A stretch of 64,000 nucleotides of DNA. It comes from Blastobasis lacticolella. Lineage: Eukaryota > Arthropoda > Insecta > Lepidoptera > Blastobasidae. A program made the position numbers and the translations under genes. The notes under the pieces were generated by a model. The model made no database searches, had not been told where the DNA came from, and worked only from the letters and a program-made list of their open reading frames with translations. Of the stretch, positions 30,655 through 44,835 are shown in pieces; position 1 is the first letter of the stretch; each line of letters starts with the position of its first letter. Location: positions 2,490,001 to 2,554,000 of the forward strand of contig LR990056.1 in NCBI GenBank assembly GCA_905147135.1. The letters are read 5' to 3'.

Positions 30655-31480
30655 TAACGCATGCTTAGCGTTTGTGAACTATAAGCAAACCTTCGATTCG
30701 ATCGTGACCTAGGTCTGGGCCCTATTTCGGACTTTCGGCACGTCTAAACGTTGAGAAGACTGTACAAGAACCACAAGCAACTGTATTGTTCCGAATCCAA
30801 AACCAGCAGCCTAGCTAGAATTGAAGGTTAACACTATCGGGCGATACATCGCCATCTCACTGGATTGCGGTTTGTTCTAACTCCATTGAGGCGGTCGGGC
30901 AACAGTGCATGGAACGGATCCATCTGCAGCGAAGCGTGAGAGAGGGAGACATCATCACTCCGAAAGTGTTTACGGCTGCAAACGTTTTCAAGTTATTGGA
31001 CTGGGACGGATCCGGTATCAACGTAAACGGCGAGTCCTATCTGACCTTTAGGTTGCCGACGATATTGTAGTCAGATCAGAATCTCTGGAGGAGGTGAGAC
31101 TTAAAATGAACATAGTGAGGACAGCGCTCATGACGGGCGCTCATTCTTGAAGTTGTTGACGCATAATGACTATTTGAGACTGCAAAAAACCGGACTTTAG
31201 ATATTTACAACTTCGAAAAAGAGGTGAATCTACGAACCCACCTCGGTTGGGCAGCGATCGTGAAAATGCGGAAAATCTCTTCCAAAATACGGGAATGTCT
31301 CAATACGAAAGTATTTGACCAGTGTATGTACGTGTTGCCAATGATGATTTATGGATCGATCGAGATAGACATGGTTCTTCAATAACGGCCTCATCTAAGA
31401 TGGCTCAGGATCACTCAGCGTGCGATGGAAAGGGCTGTGCCCAGAGTTCCTCTATGATCCATCCAGACTGACTCGTGTTT
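30655..31480 (+). mobile_element. Decayed RTE-type LINE RT fragment
   Basis: With many frameshifts the plus strand shows VREGDIITPKVFTAA (about 30935-30980), VFKLLDWDGSGINVNGES (30985-31040), LEEVRLKMN (31085-31110) and VLPMMIYGSIE (31330-31362). These are successive blocks of the same RT family as 32850-34228. Any FAMeT upstream exon may have been displaced or cut off by this insertion. Confidence 0.65.
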
Positions 31481-31536
31481 TTTAGTGAAAAAACAATAAA
31501 CAAAATCGCGACTTGCCGTATCAATCACGATACGTA

Positions 31537-31787
31537 GAGCTCGTCTAATTTAAAATGACGCGCCCCACTATCGCATTACCGCACACAAGCAAGTTTAAAA
31601 TATGGACGCAATACATATACAAATGCCGTTGTAATTGGTCATTCAGTTGCCGGTGAGATTCAAACGTAAAAACACGCGCCGTTCATTGGCTCCCACACAG
31701 ATGAAGTGTCGTTATCAATATTTGCACTCACACATCGAAATCAACTAACTAAGTAGTGGGGCGCGTCATCTTAGACTAGGCGAGCTC
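31537..31787. mobile_element. MITE with TA duplication
   Basis: Second member of the family at 10791: ends GAGCTCGTCTAATTTAAAAT and its inverted form ending GGCGAGCTC, TA at 31535-31536 and 31788-31789, 251 bp, no ORF. Confidence 0.85.
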
Positions 31788-31789
31788 TA

Positions 31790-32430
31790 CCTACATGTAA
31801 TATAGGAAACACATAGAATGTGAATTTCAACTAATACTGCAGCAAATTATCCAGTTACATACATAATTGCCATAAACAAACAAGACAAGTCAGTCTGGAC
31901 AGATTTTTCGGGAAAAGATCAGAAATGAAGTTACGCGTAGCGAAACTAATATACGTTCCTTGCAAAACTGAACATACTCCCGCGGTTAAAATTCTGATTG
32001 ATCATGCGGCACTGGCGGTTCGAATGATGAAAAAATTTGCGAGGGCAACGGTCTCAAAACGTGTTTAGAATTTCATTCAAAATATCTAGGGTGAAAAAAA
32101 ATAGTTTATAATATCAGGATTGAGATATTTTTGAAATTAGGAAAATTTCAAGATTTCAAAGATTTGGGGCGACCATAGTAAAAATTACAGAAACCAATAA
32201 ATAAGCAAGCGCAGCGAGCATTTGTCTCTTAAAATCAAGAATCTTATGATTTTGCTCTTCGGATCGGACTTACACCTTGCAAGGGGGCCTGGGGTCGCTG
32301 GCAGCCGATGGATGCAAGAAACATAGTTGACTATGTTGAAGGCGTCAGGTGGCCTATATTCATCAGTAGACGTCTAGCGGCTTAGTTAGATGATAATGAT
32401 AATAGGACATTTTTAATATGAAAAGATCTA
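31790..32430. other. No gene recognised
   Basis: AT-rich sequence between the MITE and LINE-tail pieces (32440-32560). No supported feature. Confidence 0.4.
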
Positions 32431-32849
32431 CAGGCCAGAAATCTGAGCGCTATCTCAGTCGAAGGTGAGTGACGATGCTGCCGAAGATGGAGCATGCCTA
32501 TCTATTAATTGCCTTGAAGGCATCCAGAATATAATTATCAGGCAGGATATAGAGTCACCACACCGTATCATAGCAACATATTTATTATTCCTTCATGCAT
32601 AACTCGGCAGAAAACCGAAATTAAAACTTAACGTACATTAACGTCACTGCAGCGTGTATGACGTGAAAGGCCAATAGAGACATTTCCTCGGCCCTTGATA
32701 TCAACTGCAAAGGCGGTGTTAGTCGCCGGGTAGAATATGGGGCGCTCGTTGGGCCGAGAAACAATTTCTGCAACATAGAATAAAGGCTCATTAGAGATGT
32801 AACGGTTTCTTTTATACGACTCAGACCCTAGGTACTCGGTAACAAACGA

Positions 32850-34228
32850 GCAGGGGTCCTTCCTACTTCTTGTTGTCCATTTCGCTCGGTCTTCGGCATC
32901 CTTGGTGGCGAGTTTGTTGGCACGCATGTCATCCCAATAACGTAAGGCCATCGCTTCATGGGCCGGCCTCTTTTTCCAGTGCCTAATAGAGGTGGCAATT
33001 AGTTCCCTACGTCTGCGCAACATGGCCATACCATCGACGACAGCACTCTTGCAGCTTGTATTTGATTTCACGGACGTGAAGGGTACCGCGAATGTGAGTG
33101 TCACGAAACGCCCTACATCCACCGCAGCATCTTCGTTTCCGTGACGCGAAGAACGTGTTTGTTCCGCTCTAGTAGACGCCATGTGTCGCTGTCGTATATA
33201 ACGACAGGTCTAATTATGGTCCTATAGGCCTTTCCTCTTTAGCTTTACAAATGACACCCTTCACCTCCCGCCATTTGATACAAACCGCGAATATTTGGGA
33301 TTTGATGTTCCGCTAAGTACAGTAGCCGTATTCACAATGGCTCGGAAATTGGATTCGGATTCGGAATCGACAAAGGACCCCGCAAAAGTTCTTAGGAAAA
33401 TGTGGTTTCAGTTAATTGTGATGAAATTTTCATATGTTATAGAGAGTAGAGTTTCCGTGGAATCTATTGGGATTCTGAGTAACAGCTTTCAAATCGATCG
33501 ACACGGATTCGCCGCTCACGAATTTCGTGTCTTATCGTTCGGAAACGGTATCGAATCATTGTGAATACGGCTACAGATCCAAGGTATCTGACCTAATCCG
33601 TGCGCTCCACCACATCTTCGCCTATGCGGGTAGGGGATGGCGATGTATGGCCGGCATTTCTGCCGGCCATCGCCATATTTAGTTTCAGACTGATGTTTTC
33701 AAGTGACTCCTTCCATCTATTCACACGTTGCACTAGTCGCCCTTGTCAGACACTGTTAGCACGATATCATCAGCACACATGAGCAGCCAGGGATACATCG
33801 GTTGCTGGCTGTCTTTGTACTGACAATATTAAATATCGCGCTGAACAGAAAGAGGCTGGACACAGAGTACTGAATACTGCTGATGTATCCAACGTTAATA
33901 GGAAGGGGCTTGGTGTCACCAACAGCAGTCCTAATTATGGAGTCAGAATCGCGGTACATATTCTAGATAATGTCAAGTAGTCAACGCCTTAGACCACAAC
34001 GTCAAATCATCTGACGTGGGACACAGTCAAATGCTTTCCCCATGTGCAGAAACAGGAAATGCAGAGTTCTCAGGAAATAAACGGGGTCAATGGTTTCATA
34101 TCTTCGTTGAAAGCACTTATCTAAAAACGTCGGCCATTGTAATGAAACATTGATAAAACTGCGTCGAAATCGATCTATCCGTTCCGGAGCTACGATTCCA
34201 CAGTAGGGGTCGCAAATCAGGATCCTGG
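32850..34228 (-). mobile_element. RTE-type LINE ORF2 remnant, copy B
   Basis: Longer partner of 1-1085. Minus-strand frames give HMGKAFDCVPRQ (RT), ENMYRDSDSIIRTAVGD, then a SLFLFSAIFN region, VVIYDSDTW and YWDDMRANKLATKDAEDRAK. The adjoining 184-codon frame (33182-32628) mixes LINE-derived and out-of-frame residues. A MITE (33323-33573) interrupts it only in this copy. Confidence 0.75.
33323..33573. mobile_element. MITE, copy B only, perfect terminal inverted repeats
   Basis: 251 bp with ends TAGCCGTATTCACAATG and its exact inverse. It is flanked by CAG at 33320-33322 and 33574-33576; copy A has a single CAG at the empty site (near 462). The 89-codon open frame inside is fortuitous. The superfamily is not assigned from a 3-bp duplication alone. 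Confidence 0.85.
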
Positions 34229-34237
34229 ATACCAAAA

Positions 34238-34572
34238 ATGATCTCATCTTCGCGTTGATGTCCCGGTTGTGCTCTCGCGCACGCGGTCCCGGGGTCCACC
34301 TTGACCATGATCCAGGATTTGGCGGATCAGGCGAATTATAGTGGAGCGACTGCCATTAGACCTCCATGCCCTGCTACCAAGGGAACCTGACCAGATTAGA
34401 TCATGGTTACACATTCAGTCTTCTGAATGTGCAGGTTTCATCACGATGTTTTTAGTATTCAAATAATGTACATTACTCAGAAACGAGTAATTGGTACATG
34501 GCCGCAGCGGGATTCGAACCCGGTATCTCTCGCTTACGAGTCGGATACCCTAACCGCTAGACTATCGACGCT
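34238..34572 (-). mobile_element. tRNA-derived SINE, copy B
   Basis: Near-identical partner of 1096-1430, with the same boxes and tail. Confidence 0.85.
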
Positions 34573-37500
34573 ACTTCCCGGATATAAAAATACGCCGTCA
34601 AAATACCAGTATTTATTTTACAAAAACCGGGATTTTCAGCATTTAATAAAAATAAAATTAAATATTACTTTTGCACTATTAGAATCAATTTTATTTTCTT
34701 ATTAACCTTAAAGATGATTAGTAATATTGTATTTAAGATTTAATACTAGTCAAAACGTTTGTAACTGACTTATGCTCCAACTGAAGTTGATCTGGCTGGC
34801 TGATGACAGTTCTTCTTCAGACAGACAGTTCTAATTGGATCTAAATTTGGACTGACATGGAGGCGTTTTTGTATAGGCTTCTAAACACATAATCATGCTG
34901 AGTTTGAGATATTTTAGCATCTTTCTGGTCAGAAAAAACACAGCTTAAGGTCCTTCGAATCGTCCACAAGGTAGTTCATAAAAGCTAATAATGGAGGCCG
35001 CATTTACTTATAGATCTTCTGTACGATCTACCACAGCATATGCATATATATTTATTGATTCTAGACTTATAGTTTCAACCACAGTGTAAATATCTAGTAT
35101 ATTGTTGAAATTGGTCGGCATATAACTATATGTTTTCTCCCTACTTTCCTACTGCTTCCTTTTTAACAATTAGATAGATATATTATGTCCTACTCAATAA
35201 AGAAATATTAACTTTTTACTTTTTGGCTTTAGAAAACACAGCTTTGAAGTCAACAAACCTTCATACAAAACAAATAATAGTTTGTTTCAACAAGATTTTC
35301 TCAAACATCTTTATATTAAAAGTAAGTAAGTAAGTAAAAACTCTTTATTACACACATATTATAAGACAATATACAAAAATCAGCATAATATACATGCGCG
35401 CAAAGGCGGTCTTATCGCTTTAATCGATCTCTCCCAGACCTTTGGGAAGAGAAAATTGGGGTTTTTTTTTTTTTTGAAATTTGTTAATTTTCCTAGAAAA
35501 AATCCTTTTGTAAGATATGCTAGCCTTTGTAAGTCCAATTTAAGTCTGTCTATCAGTTTTATGTAAAGAAGAACATAATAAACAAAAGTTTATAATAAAT
35601 TAAGTACACTAGCAATTTCTTCAAATCCCAAAAATCTCGAAAATACCGGAAACCCGGTATTGACCCCACGTTACAACCGAAAATACCGGTTTTAAAAATA
35701 CATACAGGTATTGCGACCCCTATTCCACAGACACATTCCATTATACACAGATCTACATACTCTTTTTTTGACAGGGCTCAAAATCACTATTTGTATATTA
35801 ATTAATAATATCACACTCTTACCTATAATATCACACATTTTGGCCAGCCAGAGGTTATTTTAACACACTAATGTACACTTAAACATAAACATGCAACAAA
35901 TGGTCTGTTGATACTGGTCAATGCAATATATACTGAGAATACTGACTGTCTACAAAAGTTGTAAGTGGTACAATGTGGTGCAATAATGTGTAACGTCATT
36001 TTATATGGTATCAGTGTAGTAGGTAAGAGTGTGACTCACATGATGAAGGAGGCTATGCTCACATGCACTGGTTTAACTCATCAACGTAATGTTAATCAAT
36101 AAATGTTTCTTACATATTGTAGTGTGCTTTTGACCACTGGTATAAGAGGAATAGGTGTATTTGCCACAAATATCACAAATATAGCACCGATATATACCAA
36201 ATTATACGATGAGAACTTAATGAATTCACATTTTTTAAACGAACAAGATTTTATAAACACAAAACAGCTGTTTGATGCGAGCCAATGCGAGCGAGTGACC
36301 TTGTCATGATATTGTCTGTCAAACTGTCACTGTGACGTCTTTATGGATGCGTTCACGGTAAGATGATTTTGAAAGTTATCAGCGAAAAGGGGCCTTAAAA
36401 AAAATCTTAAATTTTTTAAAAGCATCAAGTTCCGTGCAGGCCTGCCTTTGAACAGGATTGCTTAGATTCGTACCATGAGGGCTTATCGAACTGCTACTGC
36501 ACGGTTAGAACGCCTCGGTGAACGGTTATTGTCTTTAGCCTGCTACAGACCTACAATCTACATGGATCTTTTGGCACTTGGATGAGAGCGTGATTATCAA
36601 ACATCAACTCCAGCTGTCTGTCAAAAGTGACGGTTTATAAGATGGCGGCGTTAGTTCTTATTTCAGCCGCGTGCCAAAATATCCTTGTAGATCTTTAACT
36701 ATCTACCAACTATCCGCGACAGGTCGACATGTCAATTTTCTAATTACATAAACGAAATCACTTCTGAATCTTCTACCTCACAATAATATATTATAGTGAG
36801 CTGATCTGATGATGGAGTCGGAAAGTGGCCAAAAGAACCCTTAAATAAAACAAAACAATTGAATTGAATTTAGACTCGTTTGATTTGCATGACCTAAACC
36901 AGTCCTGGAAGGTAGGCAGGTTCTGGTTGTGGAGCCGGATGTTGACCAGAAGGTTCCAAGTGCGTTAGTCACATACATTATGTATTATATTAGGTCCGAC
37001 TTCTTGCTCTTCCGTGCATTCCTTCTACAGTGACTGACTAATGAAGACGTCCGTCTGTATACAACTAGATGGATAGTGAAAATAGCGTTGAACGTGCGTA
37101 AGTTCGTGTGAACATGAGCTGTCTTATCTATGTGGGCTAAGTCACAATATGAGGAGGAAGATTCGGACATGTGGTAAAAAGAAATATCGACATTGATTTT
37201 TTTATCGAACAAATCCTGAATCATGGTCATGGCGGCCCCGGGCCCTCGTTTTTGAGGGCACAACCGTGACATTAACGCCAAGATGATGATTTTATAATGT
37301 AAGAGAGAGGAAGTTGTGCTGTTTCGCTGAGCTGCCTTCAGGAAACAGGGAAGCCGAGCTGAGCCAAGCCGAGCTGCGTTGAGCTGAGCCAAGCTGATCC
37401 GAGCTGAGCTGATAGAAATGCTGAGCTGTACTGTTGAAATGCTGTGCTGAATTAATTAATTGCTGAGCTGCGCTGTGCCATAAAATTGATTGAAGTATAG

Positions 37501-37825
37501 ATATTCTGTGGTGGTGATAGGCTCTGTCGGGCATGCATTGTTGGGGCACCGTCCGGCTCTGTCTGGCATTGTCAGGCGTGGTCGCCGCTCTTGCACCAAA
37601 TTCTTAAACACATTTATAATAAACGTTTAACGTCTTTTTGTATGAAATGTTGTATTTATCTTATGCTTAAATGCGATTATAAATTTTGTGCAAGCCACCC
37701 TTAATAATTTGTATTTCATTTATATCACCGACCTATTAGTGTTTATTTTCAAATATTTTATTAATAATTTATTATTTTTACATTTTTTGAAACTACTATA
37801 TGAACACAAAAACTATAAGAACCTA

Positions 37826-38503
37826 AAAAGCATCTCTTGAGTCCTTCTCTGATCTACGTCCTATCTCCAATCTAACATTCCAATGCAAAGTCCTCGAGCA
37901 CCTTATCCACTACCAACTTTCCGTTTTTCTCACTTAATACAATCTCCTCAAACCTCTCCAGCCTGGCTTCCGACCAGGACACAGCACTGTCACTGCTTTG
38001 GTGAAAATAACTAATGACATCAGGATGAGGATGAGCATGTTACGGTTCTAGCACTCTTGGACTTCAGCAATGCGTTCAACACTGTCGACCATGACGTTCT
38101 CCTGGGTATTATGCGCTCGCTTAACATCTGTAAGGATGTTGTTGAGTGGTTCGGTAGTTATTTAGTAGGGCGACGTCAGCGGACTCGTATGGATGACTCC
38201 CTCTCAACGTGGAATAAAGTGGATGCTGGTGTCCTTTTTCCTTTGCTTTTCGCTCTTTTCATAAACAACATCACCGGTAACATTAGATACAGTTGTTACC
38301 TCTAGATAAAGTCGATCCCTCCGTTCTTCGCGTGATCGAACGTTAGTGATGCCCAGTCATGCTACAAGGTTCTACGGCAAATCATTTACTGTTCAGTCGG
38401 TGCGTCTGTGGAATGGTCTGCCCCGTGGGGTTAGGTGTTCTGATATACCTGGTTTATTCCGGGGGAGATTGAAGCAACATCTCCTAGACAAACAAAAATG
38501 AGG
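37826..38503 (+). mobile_element. Truncated Jockey/CR1-like LINE RT fragment, copy B
   Basis: Partner of 5040-5717: the same DFSNAFNTVDHDVLL block, then a direct jump to the C-terminal block. Confidence 0.8.
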
Positions 38504-39208
38504 TCCTTCGTCTGAGCTAACAACTTGATTAACAACACGGCCTTTATAAAGAAATATGAAATGAAAGCTTTCATACCATTGCGGCAAATTTAGTAAACAG
38601 GCTTAAACAGATTTGTACCAGTTGCGATTTCCAACACTGAGCTCTACAACAAGCTATCGTCAATACATGGGATTACTGCGATACGTAGATTTACTACGAA
38701 AATTGATACGGAACGCATTCCGTTACAAACAGTATCGTATTACTCTGATAACGTACAATACGACTTATTCTTTTACCGTGTATTTGAGTATTATGTACAG
38801 TGCAAGAGTATAAATCAATGGCCACTTTAAGAATCATATTCCTTTCGAAATATTATATATGAATATAATATAAAAATATATGCCAATAAACACTACAATG
38901 CAGTGGTTTAACAGGTTGTACAGCATTCATAAATTAAATTTTTACTTATTATATAAAATGCCCAGGGCGTAAAGCAAGAGTCCTTTGGGCATAAGGGACA
39001 GCAAATGCTCCCTTCTTTTAGCAGACTGATTTTGGCTAAAGCTGCATAACATACCGCTAAGCAAATGTATGTAATGGAAAACAAAGATACTCTATATGCG
39101 CCAGCTATCACAGTTACAGAGATTGTGTAACGCCTGACCAAATAAAGTGTGCAATTTTATTTTATTGTATACAGTGGCAACGAGCAGAGAGCCCACCTGA
39201 TGATAGAT

Positions 39209-39580
39209 TAGATTCATTTATTAATCAATGAAAATTACATTATACTACACATTCATATAAGCAATTCACAGAGATTTCGTCATAATATAAATAATAATAA
39301 TTATAATGAAATTAAATAAGTAATTACATTATTAATAAAACGAAATGCCAAAAGTTATATGAAAATAAAAATATATCTAATAAATGTCAACTGCGTGTTT
39401 AGGTATACATAATAGTTTACATGTAAATTAAATATGGTATGTCAATTAAAACAAAATAAAAAAAAAAATTCAGGTAGGATATACCTACGTGATACGATAT
39501 ACAAAAATATTTGAAATGTCCAACATAAATAATAAAATTACATCAAAATTACAATGGTAAGATTGTAAGATGGTAGGATA
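39209..39580. mobile_element. AT-rich insertion, copy B only
   Basis: Splits a sequence that is continuous at 6410-6425 in A (CACCTGATGATAAGTGG). GATA flanks both ends, a possible target duplication. The left end (GATTAGATTCATTTATTAAT) looks like a non-LTR tail in minus orientation. Confidence 0.6.
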
Positions 39581-39749
39581 AGTGGTAACTGTCACCCATA
39601 ACATCTACGATTCTTACATTTAGGTTGCAGTTACAAAAATGAAAAACAGAACGAAATAAGTGTTGATGCCGATCTTAACAATGATCTCCGCAACAGTACG
39701 GAAATTATCTCCATTCTAGTTAAAACTTTAGTGGAATTAGCCAATAATG

Positions 39750-40130
39750 ATGAGCTACCAATACGCTTCGCATTCTGCCTTCCATTGTGAAACGGTATTT
39801 GTTCTCAAGAACAAACCTGATGACATGATGCCTACATTCTATCATCGCACCGCTCGCCACCGACAGGGAGTTCATCCTCACACCTTGGAACCAAATTGCT
39901 TGCGAACTGTGCGATTCAAAGGAACTTTCTCAAACTCTAAGGTTGTGGAATGAAGTACCTGGAGAGGTTTTCCCTGAAGAGTACAATATAGAGTTCTTCA
40001 AGAAAGGGATGAAAAGGTTTTTCGGGGTCGGCAATGCGTGGGTGATGCCTCTGGTATAGCAAACGTCCATAGGCTGCGGTGACTGCTTACCATCAGGCAG
40101 GACGTAAGTTTTACAGACACCTTAGTGGTG
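39750..40130 (+). mobile_element. LINE ORF2 C-terminus and 3' UTR, copy B
   Basis: Partner of 6600-7000, with VPGEVFPEEYNIEFFKKGMK in one frame at about 39955-40015. Confidence 0.7.
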
Positions 40131-40274
40131 GAAAAGGAAAATAATTATACTAACTTGTACTTCCTTTCAAGAATCCCTTATTAAGCATTTAAATGGACAG
40201 TAGTCCTAAAATGCATCAATTAATTATAGCACATTGTATTAGCAATACATCTAATGCGCTGATTACATTGGACA

Positions 40275-40455
40275 AAATTCAGAAGCAAAAGCGTTAAAGC
40301 AAATCAAAGTGGAATACTCATAGAATAAGGTCCATTTTTGTATCTCTTATATTACTTCGCTCCGCTTTTCAAAAGCCGTGATACAAAAATCGACCTTATT
40401 TTATGAGCAATATATTCCGCTTTGATTTGCTCTCACGCTTTTTGCTTCTGAATTT
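40275..40455. repeat. Foldback element, copy B
   Basis: Partner of 7130-7306 with a few changes in both arms. Confidence 0.8.
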
Positions 40456-40784
40456 AGACTAGTGAATTTAGTCAAATGTAGTCAGCGAATAAACTGCCAA
40501 CTTTCACGATTGTTGACGGAAACGGCCTAGTCCTCAAAGTTACCCGAAAGTGCATAGGTTCCGCCCGCTCTCATTACCCCGCGTTCTCCTACAACTCATT
40601 GTGCTTACCTACAAATTTTGTGCAGAATACCCAATTTGTCTCGTGTTGTCATTTACTTGTAATCGAATCCACCTCGAATTGTGACATAACTAAAAATAGC
40701 GGACTAGAGACCCAGATCAATATCGACATATTCGAAAATAGTGATCTGGGGGGCGCTTCCCGCGCCGCGACATTTCAAATTCGA

Positions 40785-40975
40785 CATTTAACTTTAACTA
40801 ATCTCTATTTTTATTTATTATTTATTTAATAGTTTATTGCACACAAAAATGGTAACAAAGGTATTGCAAATATATACATGACACAAAAGGCACTACTTAT
40901 TTCTAAAACGGAATTTCTTCCAGGAGGCCTACAGCAAAGAGAACGTGATGACTGGAAGTAGTTTAAGAACAGTAA
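40785..40975 (-). mobile_element. LINE 3' tail, copy B only
   Basis: About 190 bp starting TTTTATTTATTATTTATTTA and including TTTATTGCACACAAAAATGG, inserted where A reads straight through (about 7650). A/T-rich tail lying in minus orientation. Confidence 0.55.
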
Positions 40976-41303
40976 AAAACTGTATTATAACTTTACTGAA
41001 TTGATCTTCTACACCCATAATATACACCTGTCGAAGATAGTTAAGAAAATGTTTATTGCTGCAATAAACATTTCAATGTCATTATTAAGGGAGATATGTG
41101 ACTAGAAAAATGTTGAATTCGAGATGACACAGCGTGAGAATTAGGCCGCTGACGAAGCGTGGACATAAAGTAAGGAAATGTTAATTAGGTAAATGAGTAT
41201 CTACGGTTTATTTCTAAGAAATATTGGAGGAACATTATCACATATTTTATTTTATTTTGATTTTATTTATTACCCAGAAGTAAATACAATTTCATTGTGA
41301 TTA

Positions 41304-41511
41304 TCACTTCACTACATAGTATAAAACAAAGTCGCTTTCTCTGTCCCTATGTCCCTTTGTATGCTTAAATCTTTGAAACTACGCAACGGATTTTGATGCG
41401 GGTTTCAACAGCAGATAGAGTGATTCAAGAGGAAGGTTTATAAGCAAGTAGAAAGAGGGTAGGTAGGAGTAAAGTAGGTGTACGCGAACGAAGTCGCGCC
41501 GGGTCCACTAG
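41304..41511 (+). mobile_element. Non-autonomous Helitron, copy B only
   Basis: 208 bp, starts TCACTTCACTACATAG, ends GGGTCCACTAG, placed exactly between the A and T that are adjacent in copy A (8115/8116). The 3' hairpin CGCG-AACGAAGT-CGCG lies shortly before the end. No target duplication, as expected for a Helitron. Confidence 0.9.
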
Positions 41512-44500
41512 TATTCAATATGTCACAAATCAGTGTTTTCAGTTAGGGAGCGTCAGTTACAGTACCTACAGATATAAATTCTTATACAAAAATATAGATA
41601 ACAATATAAATTCAAATATCTGATATAAATTCGATTTCAGTTTAAAAAAGTGTTAAGGTATTACTGAGAATTTTGTTGGAATATAAACATATTCCTCTAC
41701 AAAAACCAATCTCCTAATGGCAACACTCACATATCTCTCTCTCTAGTCTGTGGTCTAGGATTCAAACTTTGCTTCCGTCCGTGGCCTTCGTTAAAATACA
41801 AGCTGCAAAGCTAAGTATAAAACTTTAACTCTGTGTGTTATTTATCGGCCCCGTAATCCAATATCCTACAGGTTATGGGACCCAGATAAGCTTGCTTCAC
41901 TGCGCTAATATCATATTTATAAGTTTCAAATAAAAGTTAAAAGAAACAAACAAGTACGAACTTGTCTGACGATCTGTGCTATTGAAAATCCTTTTGCAAA
42001 GTGGAAAAACAAGAAAATCTACGTGAAACGTAAATGAAAATTGGAAATCCATTCTGTTTATCGAAATTTAAGATGATTGTACGTTCTGGTTGCATACATA
42101 ATGAAAGATTACTTTCTACGTGAAATTCAAAAGTCAATGGCGGCCTTACAAACAAAGTTTTGTTTTGGCTGCAAACTCTGCAAAGTGAAAATTCAAGAAT
42201 ATTCACTAAACCGAATAACAATCTGTTCAAAAATTACATACAGAAGTTACGAGAAGAATTATGAATAAATAAACATCTATAAATTAATAAGAATCTGGAA
42301 TACAGAGTACCTATCCGCTCACAACAAAAGGGATGATTTTTCTTTGCTTATATAAATCAAGCATTAAAAATCTCAGTACCTAGCTAAACGTGTAAATTAA
42401 TTTTCAGATAATATGTAAGTACCCATCAAACGGTGTACTCATGAAGTAACATTGACATAAAACATTTCCATCAGCAAGTGATCAGCACCTTAGAGGTACA
42501 TGTACCTGTGGAGTAATAACTGTGGTGCACCTGCGAAAATCTATTTCAAATCAGAACTATAAATGGAATGAACATCAGTAAAGACGGTAAACTACTGATG
42601 CGAGGTAATCCCATCTCAATTTTTTACAAGTAAATCTGATGGATATAGTTTATTTATTAAATTTAAATCAAGTGTGCAGTAGTGATCAAAACTAGAGGCA
42701 TAGCAATCTGTCACATAAACATAAACAAATCTTTATAAAGTAGATCAACATTTTCCAAATGAAAAATTTAAAAAAACTTGCAAATATAATGAGCTACAAT
42801 ACAATATTTATGTCTACTCACTACAGGCCTATTTACATTAAGTTGATAAACAAGTATTTTAGTTGAGACCAAGTTGTGAGTCAAACTTTGTAAACCGGCC
42901 AAACTTGTGTTGCACACTTGCCTACCATACCATCAGATTACTGTGTGCCTCTAATCTCTTTATTTTCAGCAAAAACAATTTAAAATTGGTTCATTAATTA
43001 TACAAAATGTGAATAATTTGTTGTAAAAAAAAAAAAAAAGATTCATATGAATAATTTTAGTTGACAAAAAGGTGTAACAGTTGGAAAAATTTGCGAATTC
43101 CAAAGACTAATATAGGATAATTGTGACAAAGTTAACAAAAGAGACTGCATAAACTTTACACAGTAATAATGTCTCTTAATTTTGGACCACAACAATATAG
43201 TGTTTGGACATAACGCCAAGATGATAAATATGAACAATATGTGTGTCAGTTTGTCACATGCTAAGAAGTAATAACAAATTAAAAAAAAAACAATGAAAGT
43301 AAACTTTGTGAAGAAATGTTATAATTACCTATAAAACAATTGTAGAACACCACAACAAAATGGTGATTTGTAATCCAATATATTGTATAATACCTGATAT
43401 TGATATTTAACTTACATAAACATTTTGGGATGAAGCAGTTTTGCCTGCAGCATTTACTATTAAATATTACAAGCTCTCATAGATAATATTAATAAATAAA
43501 AGTGATACATTAATAAAGTACACAAGAAATTAAATATTTTAAAATTTTCTTGTTTATGATGGATATGAAGGACGCTAAGACTGTTTCAATGATCTGGGAG
43601 CCAATTGGTACCCTATTGTGGGATATAATATTTTTTCTTTCCAGCTCTATCATCTAAGAATTATTATTTTGTTTCAAGAAAACAAAAATAATATTATTTT
43701 TAGTATTATTCCTGAACAAACAGGCAATTGGAACAACTGGTGGAAATATAAGATAAAAATAGTAAGCATGGTATTCTGGAGTACCAGATAATAAATACTA
43801 TAACCATGCTGTACCAAACTATTCTAAGATATCTAACACAATACATAAAGTAAATAACGCTATTTCTTCTGCGGTCCAAGTGTTGGGACTGTGTATAAAA
43901 TCTGAGGAGTAGTGTGCTACAAAATCGATAAGTACGAAATCAGAATATAAAATACGAGGAATCGGTTGAACCGTAAACCCGTATGAAATAAAATTCGTAA
44001 GTTAAACGAATAATCTGATACTTAGTACGAAATCTGATAGTAGTTTTAAAATGGGTATAATACCTAAATCATGGAATATTGTAAATCTGATAAATTGTTA
44101 CTGTGATGTGGCTAAAGCTATCCAAGCATGATCTGATATAGGTATGAAACCTGTCACTATTAAATATAATAAAATCTTTATGTGTAAATGAAAGAAATTC
44201 CTATGAAACCAGTATTTAAAACTTGTACTGCTGTCAAAACATTAATGGTTTTTATTTATCTTAAATGAGTGTTTTGAATGACATGAGACATACCCTATTT
44301 CATACAGATTTACTGTATGAATTAAAATGAGCTATCTCAGAAATATGGCTATTTTAACAAATAGTCTAAATAAATTATTTTATTGTTATTATACATACAT
44401 ACCTACATACACAGTTACGCTTTTATCCCATGGACAAGGGGTGTTTTTGTAGTAAACTAATTGCAGAGTATGTATGTATTTCCTGTAATTTTCTATAATA

Positions 44501-44835
44501 ATAATTTACTGTACTCGCCTTAGGTTAAGAATGTAATGGGGATCCGAATAAATTACTGTATATTTCTATTTTAACAAATATTTCTATTTTCGTGAGAATT
44601 ATATTTATGTCTATGGGCCTTGCTGCCTGTAATAATTGAATAATGATAAAGATTTAATAAATCATGTTGCCAAGAGTCTTAGTAAAGACTATTTCATAGA
44701 CAAATGAAACCTTTGCAAGTTCAGCTGCTTGCAGTTAATAGTAAATTTTTATAAGTTGTGACTTGGAAATAACTTACTTAAGATAGTGAAATAGCCTACT
44801 TATTTTAAATAAAGTGGCACAAATAAAAACTATCA

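Noticed and set aside
32628..33182. A 184-codon minus-strand frame that looks like a novel gene
   Set aside because: It lies over the 3' end of an RTE LINE. The characteristic LINE end (DDMRANK..KDAEDRAKW) is in this frame, and the KPVVxYxSxTW block just upstream is in another. Copy A is frameshifted.
33295..33564. An 89-codon plus-strand frame
   Set aside because: It is inside a 251-bp MITE with inverted ends and is absent from copy A.
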